The notes below the pieces were generated by a model, which was not told the origin of the DNA, made no database searches, and saw nothing but the letters and a program-made list of their open reading frames with translations. A program made the position numbers and the translations under genes. Below are positions 25,701-37,611 of a DNA stretch of 64,000 nucleotides, one piece after another (positions within the stretch are counted from its first letter, which is position 1; every line of letters begins with the position of its first letter). This DNA is from Phorcus lineatus (Eukaryota; Mollusca; Gastropoda; Trochida; Trochidae), in NCBI GenBank assembly GCA_921293015.1, contig OV121086.1:35525194-35589193 (forward strand), given 5' to 3'.

Positions 25701-28700
25701 GAAACAGTCTGTGGAAAATGAAAGATGAGTCCTTTTTATGTTTTTCATTTTTATTTTATTGAATATACAAATGCATTCATAGATGCATTATCATTGTCTT
25801 CCTGAAGTGCATTCCATATTTGTATATTGTTATTTTGCTTTGCTTTAGAAACTCATGACATGTATACATTTCAGTTGTGAAGTAAATAAGTTAAAGCGCC
25901 TATGTTTAAATACAAATTTCACATGCTAGGGGACACAAGACCTCAATGTGAGGGTCAAACACTCTATCTAGAGAGCCTAAAGTGACATAGAGCAGCTTTC
26001 ATTAAACAAAATTGTCTTTGATTTGTGCCAATATATCATATTTAAGATTTAAGTTCAAATAAATTCACGTTACTTACATAGTCATTCAAAAACAAGAAAA
26101 AAAGACTATGGCTTGTTTCCATTGATGACTGAGCAAGTGCCTAATATTATGTTAAGAAGCCGTTTATTCTATGTCCCTTAGACATATACAAGATACAATA
26201 AATATAAGACTTATTCAACATTTCCAACACTTAGTTACTTTTGTCTGCTTTAGAAAAGTATCTATGCATACATGTCCTTGATGTTAGCCTGTGGCTGTAC
26301 ATTGTCCTTTTCTTAAATATCATTAACTAAACCATTTTATTGCCCCAATATGAAACAATTAACAATTATTTTTTAAAAATCAGCAAAAGTCAGTACTTTT
26401 CTATAAGATACCAGCAAATTTTGACATATTTGACCCTAAAAATAGACTTTATGTCCATTTAAGGGGTAGTTAAATTGGTGGAATGCCGAAGACCTGGGTT
26501 CAAATCCCTAAAGAAGGTGATCTCATGATCACTTCTGTAACAGCAGGTTGCTTTTACCTTTCCTGGAGACCACCACGACAAGCAAACTCAAACTCTGCCT
26601 CAGTTGGTAGTCTCTTCTCTGCCCACTTGCAGAAAGCAACCGCATCATTCCAGGACACATGCATCACTGGGTGGTCCATTCTGTTAGCAGTTAACAGTAC
26701 AATAATAAGTTTGATGTGACATTCATGTCCATCCAACTAAATTTTCATCAATCATTGAAACATATTGAAACAAGTATATGAACTTATAAACAAAAAATCA
26801 GAATGTGTTATATTTGAATGACAAGTTTTTCAGTAACAAATTTGAAACCTTTTCATAACAGAAAAATTAATGAATGGAAAAGAACCTCTAAGTATAAATG
26901 ATATTGCTCGACAAGCCTTTACAGGGTCATCACATACTGTGAATCACCTCTGTGATTAATCCTAACCACATACCCATATACTTATATACTGTTTTAACAA
27001 AACTTTATAAAATGAATTATAATAAATATATATAATACAAGGAGCTAGCAACACTCAAGATCTCTACAAACTTAATACTGCTCCACAGAGGTCGAAATAC
27101 TGAAAATCAGTGACCCAAATATGTTTTAGTATTGATAAATCTATCATTACGGTTGAATGTTATTAACTTAACAATACCCAATTAAAAGTAAGAATTTTTT
27201 TCATTCACATAAGGATTAAAGCTACCGTTCTTTAATTGACGAGTCTGGCCCTTCGGGATGTCTCCAATCAGCGCCTTCTACTGGCAGCCACCAGGGTGCA
27301 GCAGCTACCTAAATTGCAATTATGAAAATTAGTAAATTGACAAATGCTTTCATCAAAAATACTGCTTGATAATGAGGGTCTTCCTAGGTTAAGAATATGA
27401 AAATCAAGTTAAGTTTAGAAATCAATGTTTATGTGAAATGTAGAAAATTAAGTAGATTCAAATTTACTCTATGAAATAATTCAATAATTTAGTGTTGCCT
27501 CATCCATAGCATTCTTTTCTTAAGGCTCTTCTTTTCATATATGTATGCAGTCAATCTAGACTTGCTGAATGAGGGCCTAGACTGTAATAAAGGCTCCTTT
27601 TTAATACATTCATGAAGCAAAACTAAAATAGAGACAAGTGGCTCTGTAGTTATTCATTTCAAAACTTTGTCATTATCTAAGGCAGGGATTGGGAAAGACA
27701 CCTTTAACAATGGGCCATTTCTTGGGATTTAAGTCATTTTAAGAATTTGTAAATGGGCCATTCCCCTTAGTAGCAATGTTAAAATTTCTAATTTGAATGG
27801 GCCATTTTTTCATCCAAAGTGCAAAATGGCCCATGGCCCCTACCTTTCCCAATCCCTGTAAGGGTTTCAAATTTTAACTGTAAACTTTCAGATGATATTT
27901 CAGTGTTGTGATACTTACAGCTTGTGTGATTTTTTCTAGCTCTTTTTTGCTGAGGTATTTGTCCATAACAAAAGAATTTCCAAATGACTCAGCCTGGAAT
28001 AAAAATAAGCAGGTAAGGGTTTGGTACTTTTCATGAATATAATAATGTTAAGTTTAATAATACAGTTTCTCTTCATAGATTAAGATGAATACATGATACT
28101 TCAATCAGTAAGTATGCAAAGATCTTATTGCCGACTATCCGTTAGATGAATTTATCATCAATAACATATAAAATTTAATATCAACCCTTACTTGTAATCT
28201 TTTTTTCTTAAGTTGATCATTTTTGTCATAAACAAAAGCCCCTGACTTCATCGTATCAACTGTTTTTCTTTTCAAAACTTGTATATATACAAATGTTTCA
28301 TTGTAAAATGGAATTTAAAATAAAGCACAAAACTGATGCCTGTCTTCCAAAACTGATTTTTTTAAAGGGTCACAGAGTATGTTGTTGGAGTCAGTTATAT
28401 CAAACTTAATAAATGGTGTTATTTTATCGAGAAGTAGCGGTTGTTTCAGAAAATAAGAATCCTAATGCTTATCAGTTCAGTAAAGTGACGATAAACGAGT
28501 TCATGATTTGTGATCGATCATGATTTGTGATCGAAAAACAGCACGCGCCAGTGACTCATATGTAATTTTGGAAATTTATTTACAGCAGACACAAATACAA
28601 ACATAGGTTGATTGTGTTAGGTAAGTTATTAACTAATTTACACATTAATTGGACACAGTATTTCGAATTTTGTCTATAATCCAGATTTCCAATTATCATT

Positions 28701-31700
28701 GAAATCAAGAAAACATCATAATTTTGGCATTTTAAAATAAAGATGCGAGTTAAGGGAGACGATTAAACTTAAGTCAGGTCATAAAGTATTTGTACTCTTA
28801 CTGAAGCCATATCTAAATTCATGAAATATTCTCTATGTCACTTTAACAGTTTTGTATACGAAATAAAAAGAAGAAAAGACTGCCAATATAAACAAGTGTT
28901 TGCCACTAGCATGGCAATGTCCCCCGCCGTTATGAGATATTTGGCATAATGAATATTATCGCGTTAACAATGTATTACAGTGGTCAAAGTGTCATGGTGA
29001 CCATGAAAATAAGGTCAAGGTCATCAAAGTCGACTGGCGTCTGAGTCTTCCGCCATTGAAAGCTGTCAACAAATATGAACACTAGCTGCACGTTAACAAT
29101 GTATTAGAAATTGGTCAAAGTGTCGTAGTGACCTTGAAAATGACGTCAAGGTCACCGAAGTCGACTGGCATTTTAATCTTCCTCCATTGAAAGCTGTCAC
29201 CAAATATGAACACTCTAGGTGCTAAGCTTCACGAATTTGTCGTTGTGACCTTGAAAATGACTGGCGTCTGAGTCTTACTCCATTGAAGGCTGTCACCAAA
29301 TATGAACACTCTAGGTGCTAAGCTTCATGAGTTATCGCGTTAACAAGAATCCAGACGGACGTAGTGTCGTGGTGACCTTGAAAATAACGTCAAGGTCACC
29401 AAAGTCGACTGGCGTCTGAGTTTTCCTCCATTGAGAGCTATCACCAAATATGACCAGTCTAGGTGCTAAGCTTAACAAGTTATCGCGTTAACAAGAATCC
29501 AGACAGACGTAGTGTCGTGGTGACCTTGAAAATGATGTCAAGGTCACCAAAGTCGACTGCCATCTTAGTCTTCCTCCATTGAAAGCTGTCACCAAATATG
29601 AACACCTTAGGTGCTAAGCTTCACGAGTTTGTCGTTGTGACCTTGAAAATGACGTCAAGGTCACCAAAGTCGACTGGCGTCTGAGTTATTCTTCATTGAG
29701 AGCTATCACCAAATATGACCAGTCTAGGTGCTAAGCTTAACAAGTTATCGCGTTAACAAGAATCCAGACAGACGTAGTGTCGTGGTGACCTTGAAAATGA
29801 TGTCAAGGTCACCAAAGTCGACTGCCATCTTAGTCTTCCTCCATTGAAAGCTGTCACCAAATATGAACACCTTAGGTGCTAAGCTTCACGAGTTTGTCGT
29901 TGTGACCTTGAAAATGACGTCAAGGTCACCAAAGTCGACTGGCGTCTGAGTCTTCCTCCATTGAAGGCTGTCACCAAATATAAATCCTCTAGGTGCTAAG
30001 CTTCATGAGTTATCGCGTTAACAAGATTCCGGACGTATGTACGTACGGACAGACGCCGCTGAATTCATAGTCCCCCGTTCCGCGTTGCGGCGGGGGACAA
30101 AAAGAAAAAATCATTAATAAGGATCAATAACAGACCACCATAATGCATATTAGTAGATAACAAATGTATTAAACTTTTTTCCAGATGTGCATAACACTAG
30201 ATCTTTTGATTAAATACATCATGGTCCATACTGTGTCATGTGAATTTACAATTAAAGCAAAATATTTATCAAACAAATAAAGGCTATCTTCAAACCATTA
30301 GTACTGTAAATGGTGATAATAGGATAAGAATGCATGGTAAAATATTGAATCAAATTGGTAATCTGACAGATTAACAGCTGTTTCAAAGCTGGATAGGGTC
30401 TAACACACAGACTGTACTTAATAATATTTACCTCAGCAGAACCTTTTGAAAAGCATGTGTACATCTGGATACATATATTCTTAAATGCTAATATTTCTGA
30501 GACTCCTTTTTTATATTTGACAAAATAATGAGAAGTTATGTATGCAGAGACCGAGCGCTTGTCTATCTTATTGTCATAATTGTGTCTAAAACATCTTGAA
30601 ATAAGTATGTAAATGGTTTGCAAAAATATAAATAGCAATGTGATAAGATACAGCTTCTAAAACTATTACTACAACAGTTAAAGAGCCTCAGGCTAAATGG
30701 GATTCGTGGAGACTGTTGATAAACCCAAATCAATGCTTGCTTTTAAAGAGATTATGTTTCAAGATTATAAATGAATTTAAGGTCAAAATATCATGAACAA
30801 CAGTCGTTATGTCAGAATCAAATAGAATGTGAGCACTGTGCACCAGTTTGTTCATGAGCTTAAAATTAGAGCCATTAGCCTCATCAGTTTATTCATAATT
30901 TATCTTATAAATGGTCATAGGGTCAAAAGATGAGCTGCCAGAGGATCACCAAATCCATATAACATAATCCTTGGCAGCTAAGGACTATGTACACAAGATG
31001 TAAGCTTTCTTGGCCTTTTCTTTTGAAAAAAAGTGACAAACACAATTTATTGAAATGAGTTTTTAGGATGTGGTCCCTATGGTCTGAATCAGGGGTCAAA
31101 GGATCACTAAATCTATAAATTAGAATCCTCATTTGCGTAGGAGTCTGTACACAAGGTTTCAGCTTTCTAGGCCTTTTGCTTCTGGAGAAGACGATGAAAA
31201 TGGGTTATTGGAGCATTGTCCCTTGGTCCTTCTTAGGGGTCATAGGATCACCAAATATATTGATTAGAGAGTCAATCAGCTATGGAGTCTGTACATAAGG
31301 TTTCAGCTCTCTAGGCTTTTTGCTTCTGGGGAAGATGAAAATAGGTTTTTGGGGCGTGGTTCCTGTGGCCCTTCTTAGGGGTCACAGGGGCACCAATTCT
31401 ATAAATTAGAATCCCCATCAGTTAAGGATTCTGTATACAAGATTTCAGTTTTCCTGAGTCAATGGTTCTTGTGAAGGAGATGAAATAGTGAAAAGTTTAC
31501 AGACAGACTGTCAGACAGACGGACACAGGTCAATATGCCATGCCATAAACCCACTGAGCCTTTCAGGCCAGATGAGCTAAAAATTGCCATAATATCGAAG
31601 ATATCTCTGCTGCAATTTAACACACTTGAAATAACTGCCGGTACATTCAAACAAAACAGTCAGGGGTCACAGCATTCAAAGAGTTCAAAATCTGGGACAT

Positions 31701-33554
31701 GAGCCCGAGGGGGCCTCACCTAATTCATTATTATACCTGAATAACCTTAACTTATTTCAGGAGCATGAAAAACATGTTAAAAGAATTGTGAAATTTTTAT
31801 GATACTTAGTTTGATGTTTTTGAACTGATATACATTTGTGTAAAAAAAAGGTCATTTTCCCTTTACTCAGTAACTGTTAATAGTTGATCCAATCTTGTTA
31901 AAACTACCTGCAGCTAAATACATGCTCTTTCATTGATATAATAGAGTTGAATTCATAAAGAAGTTTATTGTTGAAAATATCTGGTTTTCATTTGCGGTTA
32001 AACATATCTATTTCATGAAAACTACATGAAGTGGATTGGTCAATAAGCTCAGCTAATAAGTGATACATTATCCTGAAAAGGAACTATACAAACAAAAAAC
32101 ATGATATAAATATGAGAATGCTATGACAGAAAATATAGAGAATGATTATTTGGTATATCTATAGCATATAGGAATCATTTAGTTTCCATTTAGTTCTATG
32201 TACTGATTTAGAAATCAGACTTGGTAAGAGGGCTTAAGCCTTAACATAGATTCTCAATATCATATTGGTTTAAATGAAAGACATTTTAATGTACAATGAT
32301 TTTTTTGGGCATTTATTGAGTTGAATCTGGGACACACTTGAAGTCATGAAGTACATCCTTAGTTAAGTAGCCACAAATCTATCTGCTTTGTCTCATATTG
32401 TCTATTGAATTAATGTTTCATTGAGATTGCTTCTATCCATTAATAGGCAACTGTTATGAATTTAAAATGTGTTAAAGCTATATTTTGATGAAAATTATTA
32501 TTTTCTCTTCTTTTAAATAAAGGCAGATTTTAATTCGTTGACAATTGTAAGTGATTTATTGAGTTGGTGTAAAGCATTGTAACAATATCAAATTTTATTT
32601 TTTCTACCTCTTTTAACAAAACTTTTTAAAAAATTATGTTGGACTCATTGGCGCCTCTCACCATTCAGAAGTTTTTTTCTCATCAGAATAATAATTTTAT
32701 ACCTATATATGTATTGTCACTTTACTGAACAGATGAGCATAAAATTATGCTTTTCACAAACACTCAGTACTTGATGAATACACGGTCTGTCCTTGATATA
32801 TGGATTTTTTTTCCATCAATTTTTACCACTCTCACAAACTCTTAGTGTAATTGAATTAATCTAAAAATAAAACACAGAACAGATGTTTCTTCCCTTGTCT
32901 TTATAATACTTATATTTTGAGATTGAGATTGTCAACTAGATATCAGTTTGTTTGAATAAAAAAACATCCTGTGACAGAAATCTGATCTTTTGTAATATTT
33001 CTAATCACACAAATTATGGTGCTAAACCATCACTATAAAGCAATCATACATATATTTGAAAGTCATAGTAGAAAAATATAGAAAAATGATTATTTTTTGT
33101 AAAAAGGTACCTCTGTTTTATAACCAGTTTGGTTGACAAAAAGTTCGAACTCTGCATTGCTGACTTCATGTTTATCAAGATAAAACGGGTCAACTTTGAC
33201 CTTCCTGCTTGGTCCTTCGCCGTCTGCCTGGAAGACCGGTTTATCAGTGCCCATCCTAAAAGTGCCGCCTGGAATATAAACCATCTGGTTAGTCCTCTTG
33301 TACGGACTGACAATGTTGTTCTGAGGAAGGTATTTTTCCTTCGCGTCGTCTGCTTCAACGCCCTCTTTTGGTTTAGAGACCAGCGGGTCTGCTTCCGAAT
33401 GCTGTCTACTTTGAGAACACCCACAGTCTTTTTTCTCTGGAGCACAAGTTTCTCCATTGTTGTTGCTACACGTCTCATCTTCACTAATTACTAGTTTAAT
33501 TATCAGACATGATAGGAGGAGCAATAACAACGCGAACCGCATCGACGCCGCCAT
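19773..33554 (-). CDS. SUMF1: Formylglycine-generating enzyme (sulfatase-modifying factor 1), eight exons, complete
   Basis: Exons on the minus strand are 33554-33111, 27993-27919, 27308-27226, 26680-26558, 25708-25594, 21878-21762, 20373-20314 and 19898-19773. All have GT-AG boundaries and matching phases, giving 380 residues (human 374). FGE oxidises the active-site cysteine of new sulfatases to formylglycine in the ER. Residues 1-24 are a signal peptide. CGC at 44-46 matches the human N-terminal cysteine pair. N141 in NQT sits at the same number as the human glycosylation site. The core blocks are [70 protein letters not shown] and SYCYRYRC. The two catalytic cysteines are present at 342 and 347 (human 336 and 341). 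The ATG at 33554 has a good context (AAAATGGCG); an upstream in-frame TTG is not needed. Introns 1, 5 and 6 are loaded with transposons. Confidence 0.97.
20428..21267. mobile_element. Pearl/HINE-like element A in SUMF1 intron 6
   Basis: The inverted ends are ATCCCCCGCC and GGCGGGGGAT. The left end is also a hairpin (20428-20457) and is followed by a GTCCGTCC tract. The core is four tandem units starting TTTCCGGAGCACAACTCC at 20509, 20661, 20813 and 20942, with a 152-bp period except for the shortened third unit. It lies 55 bp from SUMF1 exon 7. Confidence 0.7.
22055..24470. mobile_element. Large TTAA-flanked element in SUMF1 intron 5
   Basis: This is a 2.4-kb unit starting CCCTTCCG and ending TTAAGGG, with TTAA at 22051-22054 and 24471-24474. 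The interior has diverged repeats of roughly 150-200 bp, each with a GAATTGAAGACAAT-like block. It also has GC-rich ends with short hairpins (GGAATATTCC near 24442). I see no transposase. It is probably a nonautonomous piggyBac- or Kolobok-type element. Confidence 0.5.
24704..25055. mobile_element. hAT-like element with 5-bp duplication, SUMF1 intron 5
   Basis: The inverted ends are CAGGGGTGTAGGA and TCCTACGCCCCTG, with subterminal C/G runs of seven or more. It is flanked by TTTAT at 24699-24703 and 25056-25060. There is no coding content. Confidence 0.7.
25375..25510. mobile_element. Fragment of an array-bearing element, SUMF1 intron 5
   Basis: A GACGGATGGATGGACGGATG tract is followed by ATATCCCC and GTGGATAA around a short loop, the same end structure as elements A and B. 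The core array is missing. Confidence 0.4.
27683..27858. mobile_element. Short hAT-like MITE with 5-bp duplication, SUMF1 intron 2
   Basis: This 176-bp element has perfect 15-bp inverted ends (CAGGGATTGGGAAAG) and the duplication TAAGG at 27678-27682 and 27859-27863. The interior repeats the motif AATGGGCCATT. Confidence 0.75.
28366..28842. mobile_element. TTAA-flanked MITE, old divergent copy, SUMF1 intron 1
   Basis: The ends AGGGTCACAGAG and CTCTATGTCACT are inverted and flanked by TTAA at 28362-28365 and 28843-28846. The interior is recognisably related to the AGAGCCACTC family (a shared block starts TTGTTGGAGTCA near 28381) but is more diverged. Confidence 0.65.
28919..30098. mobile_element. 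Pearl/HINE-like element B with nuclear-receptor-type palindromes, SUMF1 intron 1
   Basis: The inverted ends are GTCCCCCGCCG and CGGCGGGGGAC. The right end is a hairpin preceded by a GGACGTATGTACGTACGGAC tract. The core holds about eight units, partly in a 265-bp higher-order repeat. Each unit carries GTGACCTTGA and TCAAGGTCAC as an inverted pair with an 8-nt spacer; one pair is truncated. The architecture mirrors element A. Confidence 0.75.
30915..31600. mobile_element. Third array-bearing element (diverged), SUMF1 intron 1
   Basis: About four diverged units of roughly 155 bp share GGGGTCA..GGATCACCAAAT and CTGTACACAAGGTTTCAGC. The array ends in CAGACAGACGGACAC and a terminal hairpin (GAGCCTTTCAGGCC). 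The layout resembles elements A and B, but clean termini are not visible. Confidence 0.5.
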
Positions 33555-33568
33555 TTTGATCAATAAAA

Positions 33569-33577
33569 GTCACGTGA
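33569..33577 (-). promoter_or_regulatory. E-box GTCACGTGA at the SUMF1 start
   Basis: The site reads TTCACGTGAC on the coding strand and ends 15 bp before the SUMF1 ATG. It is one base from the CLEAR consensus GTCACGTGAC bound by TFEB/TFE3, which controls lysosomal genes. SUMF1 activates lysosomal sulfatases, so the fit is biologically sensible, but binding is inferred. Confidence 0.5.
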
Positions 33578-33662
33578 ATGTAAGACATTCGCACTAAAAG
33601 ATCGTATACAAATATCCGAATGACTGTAAAATCCGGCAAATATCTAGTTTTTTATACATTAA

Positions 33663-34137
33663 AGAACCATTCGTAGTTTTCATAACATATTATTTATCTT
33701 TGATACAAACCAAAATGTCATATGTGGTGATATAAAATCAAAACATCTTAACTTTTCATGTCCATAGGACATATATATGACAAATACTGGTTTTCCATGA
33801 CAATCTAAAAACAGCTTTATAAATGTAGAGAGGTGTAGATATCACGTCCAATATACATGGATACTAGTTATATAACCTATCAGTATCAAACACTATCAAC
33901 TCCTAACTGTCCTCCTGGCTGTTTTAGATATGTCTCCAAAATTACCTTTGACTATTTGACGCGCTACACTGTCCGGTTTTTGATCATAATTGCGACGTTC
34001 TACCTTCATATCGTCACTGTAAAAGAAAACGATAAGCTGTCAAATTGTTTATTAGGTAACAGTCGATACTCCGCGATCAACCGACACCATTGATTAAGTT
34101 TGGCATATAGGACTTCAACAACTCACGGAGTGGCTCT
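33663..34137. mobile_element. TTAA-flanked MITE (AGAGCCACTC family) between SUMF1 and NUDT16
   Basis: The left end AGAACCATTCG is degenerate and the right end GAGTGGCTCT is intact. TTAA lies at 33659-33662 and 34138-34141. TTAA duplications suggest piggyBac-like mobilisation. It begins 109 bp upstream of the SUMF1 start codon, inside the shared 5' region of the two genes. Confidence 0.8.
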
Positions 34138-34975
34138 TTAAACTTATAAAAGAAAATGTTTTTAACTATAATTAAGTTTAATTTTCTTGGATGTACACTA
34201 AACGAATTTACTGTAAAGTACAAAGTACGAAGGGAAGTAAATAATTTCATAGAAGTTGATATAAAACAGAAGCCAATTTCAATAGATTTTAGCAGTTAAT
34301 ACGCCATAGCACACAGTGCGAAAAAAATATAACCCAGTTTCCAAATATATCTAGTTTTTTATTTCATCATATTATCTAATCGGTTATCTATTACTTCCAA
34401 AATCACAAAAAAGGTACTTAAAATGTTAAAATGAAGAATGAATGTATGTTATAGATCTAAATGTAAACAAAATAATATCTCTCAAAATGTCTTTCGTCTC
34501 AAACGTAATTCTAAGGTTGCTGAAGCTATGAAACTATATCCTTTTTTCACAAAACATTTTTATTATAATTATACCCAACTCACAATGGATTGTAACATGT
34601 CAAAATTATTAGAGGGATGGTAAAACAATCTTCAAATCAGGTTCCGTCCGGTAATAGAGTCAATAAGGGAGACTTCATTAAACCGTACGATTATATGAAA
34701 AATAATAGACATTCTTACCCATTTTGACAATCATAGTTATTTCAAAAGTTTCACTATAAGTCTTTTATGTATCTGTACTACCAAATGAATGAAATTTGAA
34801 CATAATATGAGTCAAGTTTAAAGGTATAGTTTGGAAAATTACAACATGCATGAGGTTCTCAAAAGGGACGTAACTCTCGATTGTGTACGTCATGTACACG
34901 CCAACACATAAAAAAAAATCAAAACTCATAGAAGAAAAGATGCAAAATCAAAATTAAGAGCCATCAAGAGGAATT

Positions 34976-37611
34976 ATGGCGGACAACGATTGGGGATGGT
35001 TGGAACAGTTCGAGAGATTTGGGCGACTTGACGATAGCAAAGATGATTTCAAAACGATTGATTATTCTGACGCTAAAACGAAATATTCAACTCACAAGCA
35101 TGCCTCTCACGGAATGATATTTGCCAGGGATGACAGGATGTTATGGGATTTATATCCGTGTCGTGGGGCCGTTTTAGTGAGTGAGGGTGCCTTCCCTTTG
35201 ATACCCCTACGATAGTTGCCCTGCCTTCATTCAGGGGAGCTATAGGCTTTTTAATACTGATTCAAAACAACACTGATTTCGTAGACAAAACAATTTCGTA
35301 GACACGAAATCCGGTGAACTCGTAGACGAATCGAGCAGTGAATTCGTAGACAGGTTTTAAAATAGGATTATAAGTAATAATATCAGAGTTTTATTTTTCA
35401 AACTCAAGGATTCGAACGCTAATAGGTTCGATTAAAGAAATAAAGTTAATAAAAACTATAAATGGTCAATTTTGTTGTGTTTTGAATGTATTAAAGTAAT
35501 CCAATATTGATATTATAAATAAATTAAGGTAAGTATGATATAATTATCAACAACACAATCAACACCAGCATAGAGACGTGAAGACACCCTGACCCAGGAA
35601 GATGAAAGACGATAAGTCACTGACAATCAAAACAATTACATATAGCAAATCATATTTTTATAAATTGTTTACAAATATATTCAGTCAAACAATTAATTTT
35701 AATCCACTTGCATGAGTAGACCTGTCAAAACACATATAGTATATAAACCACAAGTTTGAAATTAAAATTTCATTCGACATGAACATGGCTTACAACATTC
35801 TCATGATCAATATTCATGCAACATGATATGAACTTCTATAAAAGACAATAATAATTAAAAATAATAGTCAATATTGACTTAGAAATACAAATTTAATACT
35901 GTCTACGAGTTCACTGTATATGAAATTGTTTTGTTTACAAAATTCCTGTGTCTACGAAAAATTTTGTGTACGAGATCACTGCAAGCAAATGATTGACTTC
36001 ATTGATAACCTCGAACCAAAAGCTTAGTTTACAATTACAATTAAACCAGTTTGAGAGTATGTTTGAAATGCTACTAATATGTATATAATAAAAGCTGGTG
36101 TAATCTATTTGAAATATATATTTTTTTAATGAGGTAATTGATGGACAGATTGACAAGTTTAAATAATTCAAATGAAACTTAATAAAATCACAAAAATATT
36201 TGTTTGCTGAACTTGTTCTTGAGTTGTTGCATTGTGAATACTACGAGTTAGGAGTTTCACTTAGAGCGTGTGACAGAAATTGTGCTTGCACACGCTTTGT
36301 TATTTCTTTTTCTCTCCGAAGCCTTCTGATGTCAGCGAGTATATTAGTGACATCACTGAGCAGAAACTCGCTGTAAAGAGCTAGACTATGAATGTTGCAG
36401 GGCCTTTTACGTACAGTTCTTTCTTATTCACCTTTCTCCAAGAAAAAGATGGACAACGGTCTTCTTTAAATTCAAGTATCAGACTTTACAGAGAGCTCTA
36501 TTTAGTGAGGTATCAAATTATTTCTAATCACAATTGTTGATGATATTCATTATTTGCTACAGATGCAGATGAGGTTTGATGGAGTTCTGGGGTTCCCAGG
36601 AGGTCTGGTTGAAGAGGGAGAAGACCCAGTTGTTGGTTTAAACAGGGAAATGGTGGAAGAGATTGGACTGGACCTTGACAAACACAAGTTTACTGACTCT
36701 GACCACGTCGCTTCATTCATTAACGATGATAAGAAGCTTGCCCTTCACTTTTATGTACTGGAAGTATCAATGGAGGAATTCAAGATGTTAGAGCTTCGCA
36801 ACTTGCAAGCCGAGGAATATGGAATTGAGGTAAGACCTCAAGGTTACCTCATGTGTTGTGTTTTGATTAAGGAGTAGTGTAACAACAAATAAACCTAAAT
36901 TTCGCACTTGTTCATATACAGAAGAAATACCAAAATGTTTTCAAAATAGATTCTTTTCTTACAGGGAATCCTTTTTCAAAAATTGCTAGAAAATCAATCA
37001 ATTATCCCATACAACTTATTTTTTTGATCAGAAAATGTTTACAATTGGTGTTTTTAAAATGCTAGAAAATATATCTATTATACCATACATCTTACTTTTT
37101 ATGATCAGACAATTTTTACTGGTAAAAACTTTGACATGATAAAAGTGTATTTAGGAACGGATATGCTGCAATTCAGGTATAAGTATTGAGAGTGAATTAA
37201 TGAATACAGTTTGTTGACAGGTTTTTAAATGTTAAATAGACGAATATTTGTTATTTTTGTCATTTCAAAATAGAAACTTGAAAATGTCTTTGGATTAAGA
37301 TCTACATTAAATACCATCTCTTTATAATTCAAGGATTGTGTGACTGAAAGAAATCTGTTGTTTTGCAGACCTATGGAGTAGTAAGACCTCCTCTTTTCAC
37401 AATGGGCGACGGAATTCGAGGATTGCCAGCGTTTCTAGCCAATCATTTTGCAGGAAATGCAAAGGAAGAATTTTTGATGGCTCTACAGAAATGTAACCTC
37501 TTGACAAAGGAACAAATACAAACTGCCATGACACAATCACAAACTTTCCTCAAACAACGTTATTCCTTACATTTTGGACACAAAGAAAGCCAATGCAGTG
37601 AAACATCATAA
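34976..37611 (+). CDS. NUDT16: NUDT16-like Nudix hydrolase (U8 snoRNA-decapping type), three exons, complete
   Basis: Exons are 34976-35176, 36563-36829 and 37369-37611, all phase 0 with GT-AG ends (donors GTGAGT and GTAAGA), giving 236 residues. Exon 2 starts MQMRFDGVLGFPGG, nearly identical to human NUDT16 (MQMRFDGRLGFPGG). It carries the Nudix box ending GLNREMVEEIG, with the metal-binding glutamates. Exon 3 has VVRPPLFTMGDGIRGLP and FLANHF, the NUDT16 C-terminal block. Human NUDT16 removes caps from U8 snoRNA and mRNAs and hydrolyses IDP/ITP in the nucleus. This protein is about 40 residues longer, from an acidic N-terminal extension (residues 1-45) and a Gln-rich tail. The start is a true ATG (AATTATGGCG). 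It is head to head with SUMF1, with about 1.4 kb between their start codons. I see no AATAAA downstream; an ATTAAA lies in the Mutator-like element's terminus at about 37842. Confidence 0.93.
35270..35977. mobile_element. TCGTAGAC MITE, copy 1, in NUDT16 intron 1
   Basis: The left end has CACTGATTTCGTAGACAAAA and the right end GTGTCTACGAAAAATTTTGT then CGAGATCACTG, in inverted orientation. Several extra GTAGAC motifs are scattered near the left end. It is homologous to the copy at 44105-44830. The target duplication is unclear. Confidence 0.7.

Noticed and set aside
26462-26515. tRNA-like sequence beside SUMF1 exon 4 (GGGTTCAAATCCC)
   Set aside because: The head is too short for a tRNA and no cloverleaf forms. 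It is likely a SINE remnant.
30252-30638. 128-codon minus-strand ORF in SUMF1 intron 1
   Set aside because: It lies inside an intron on the coding strand, with no domain and biased composition.
33044-33494. Other-frame ORFs across 33.0-33.5 kb
   Set aside because: They overlap SUMF1 exon 1, whose own frame gives an unambiguous FGE N-terminus.
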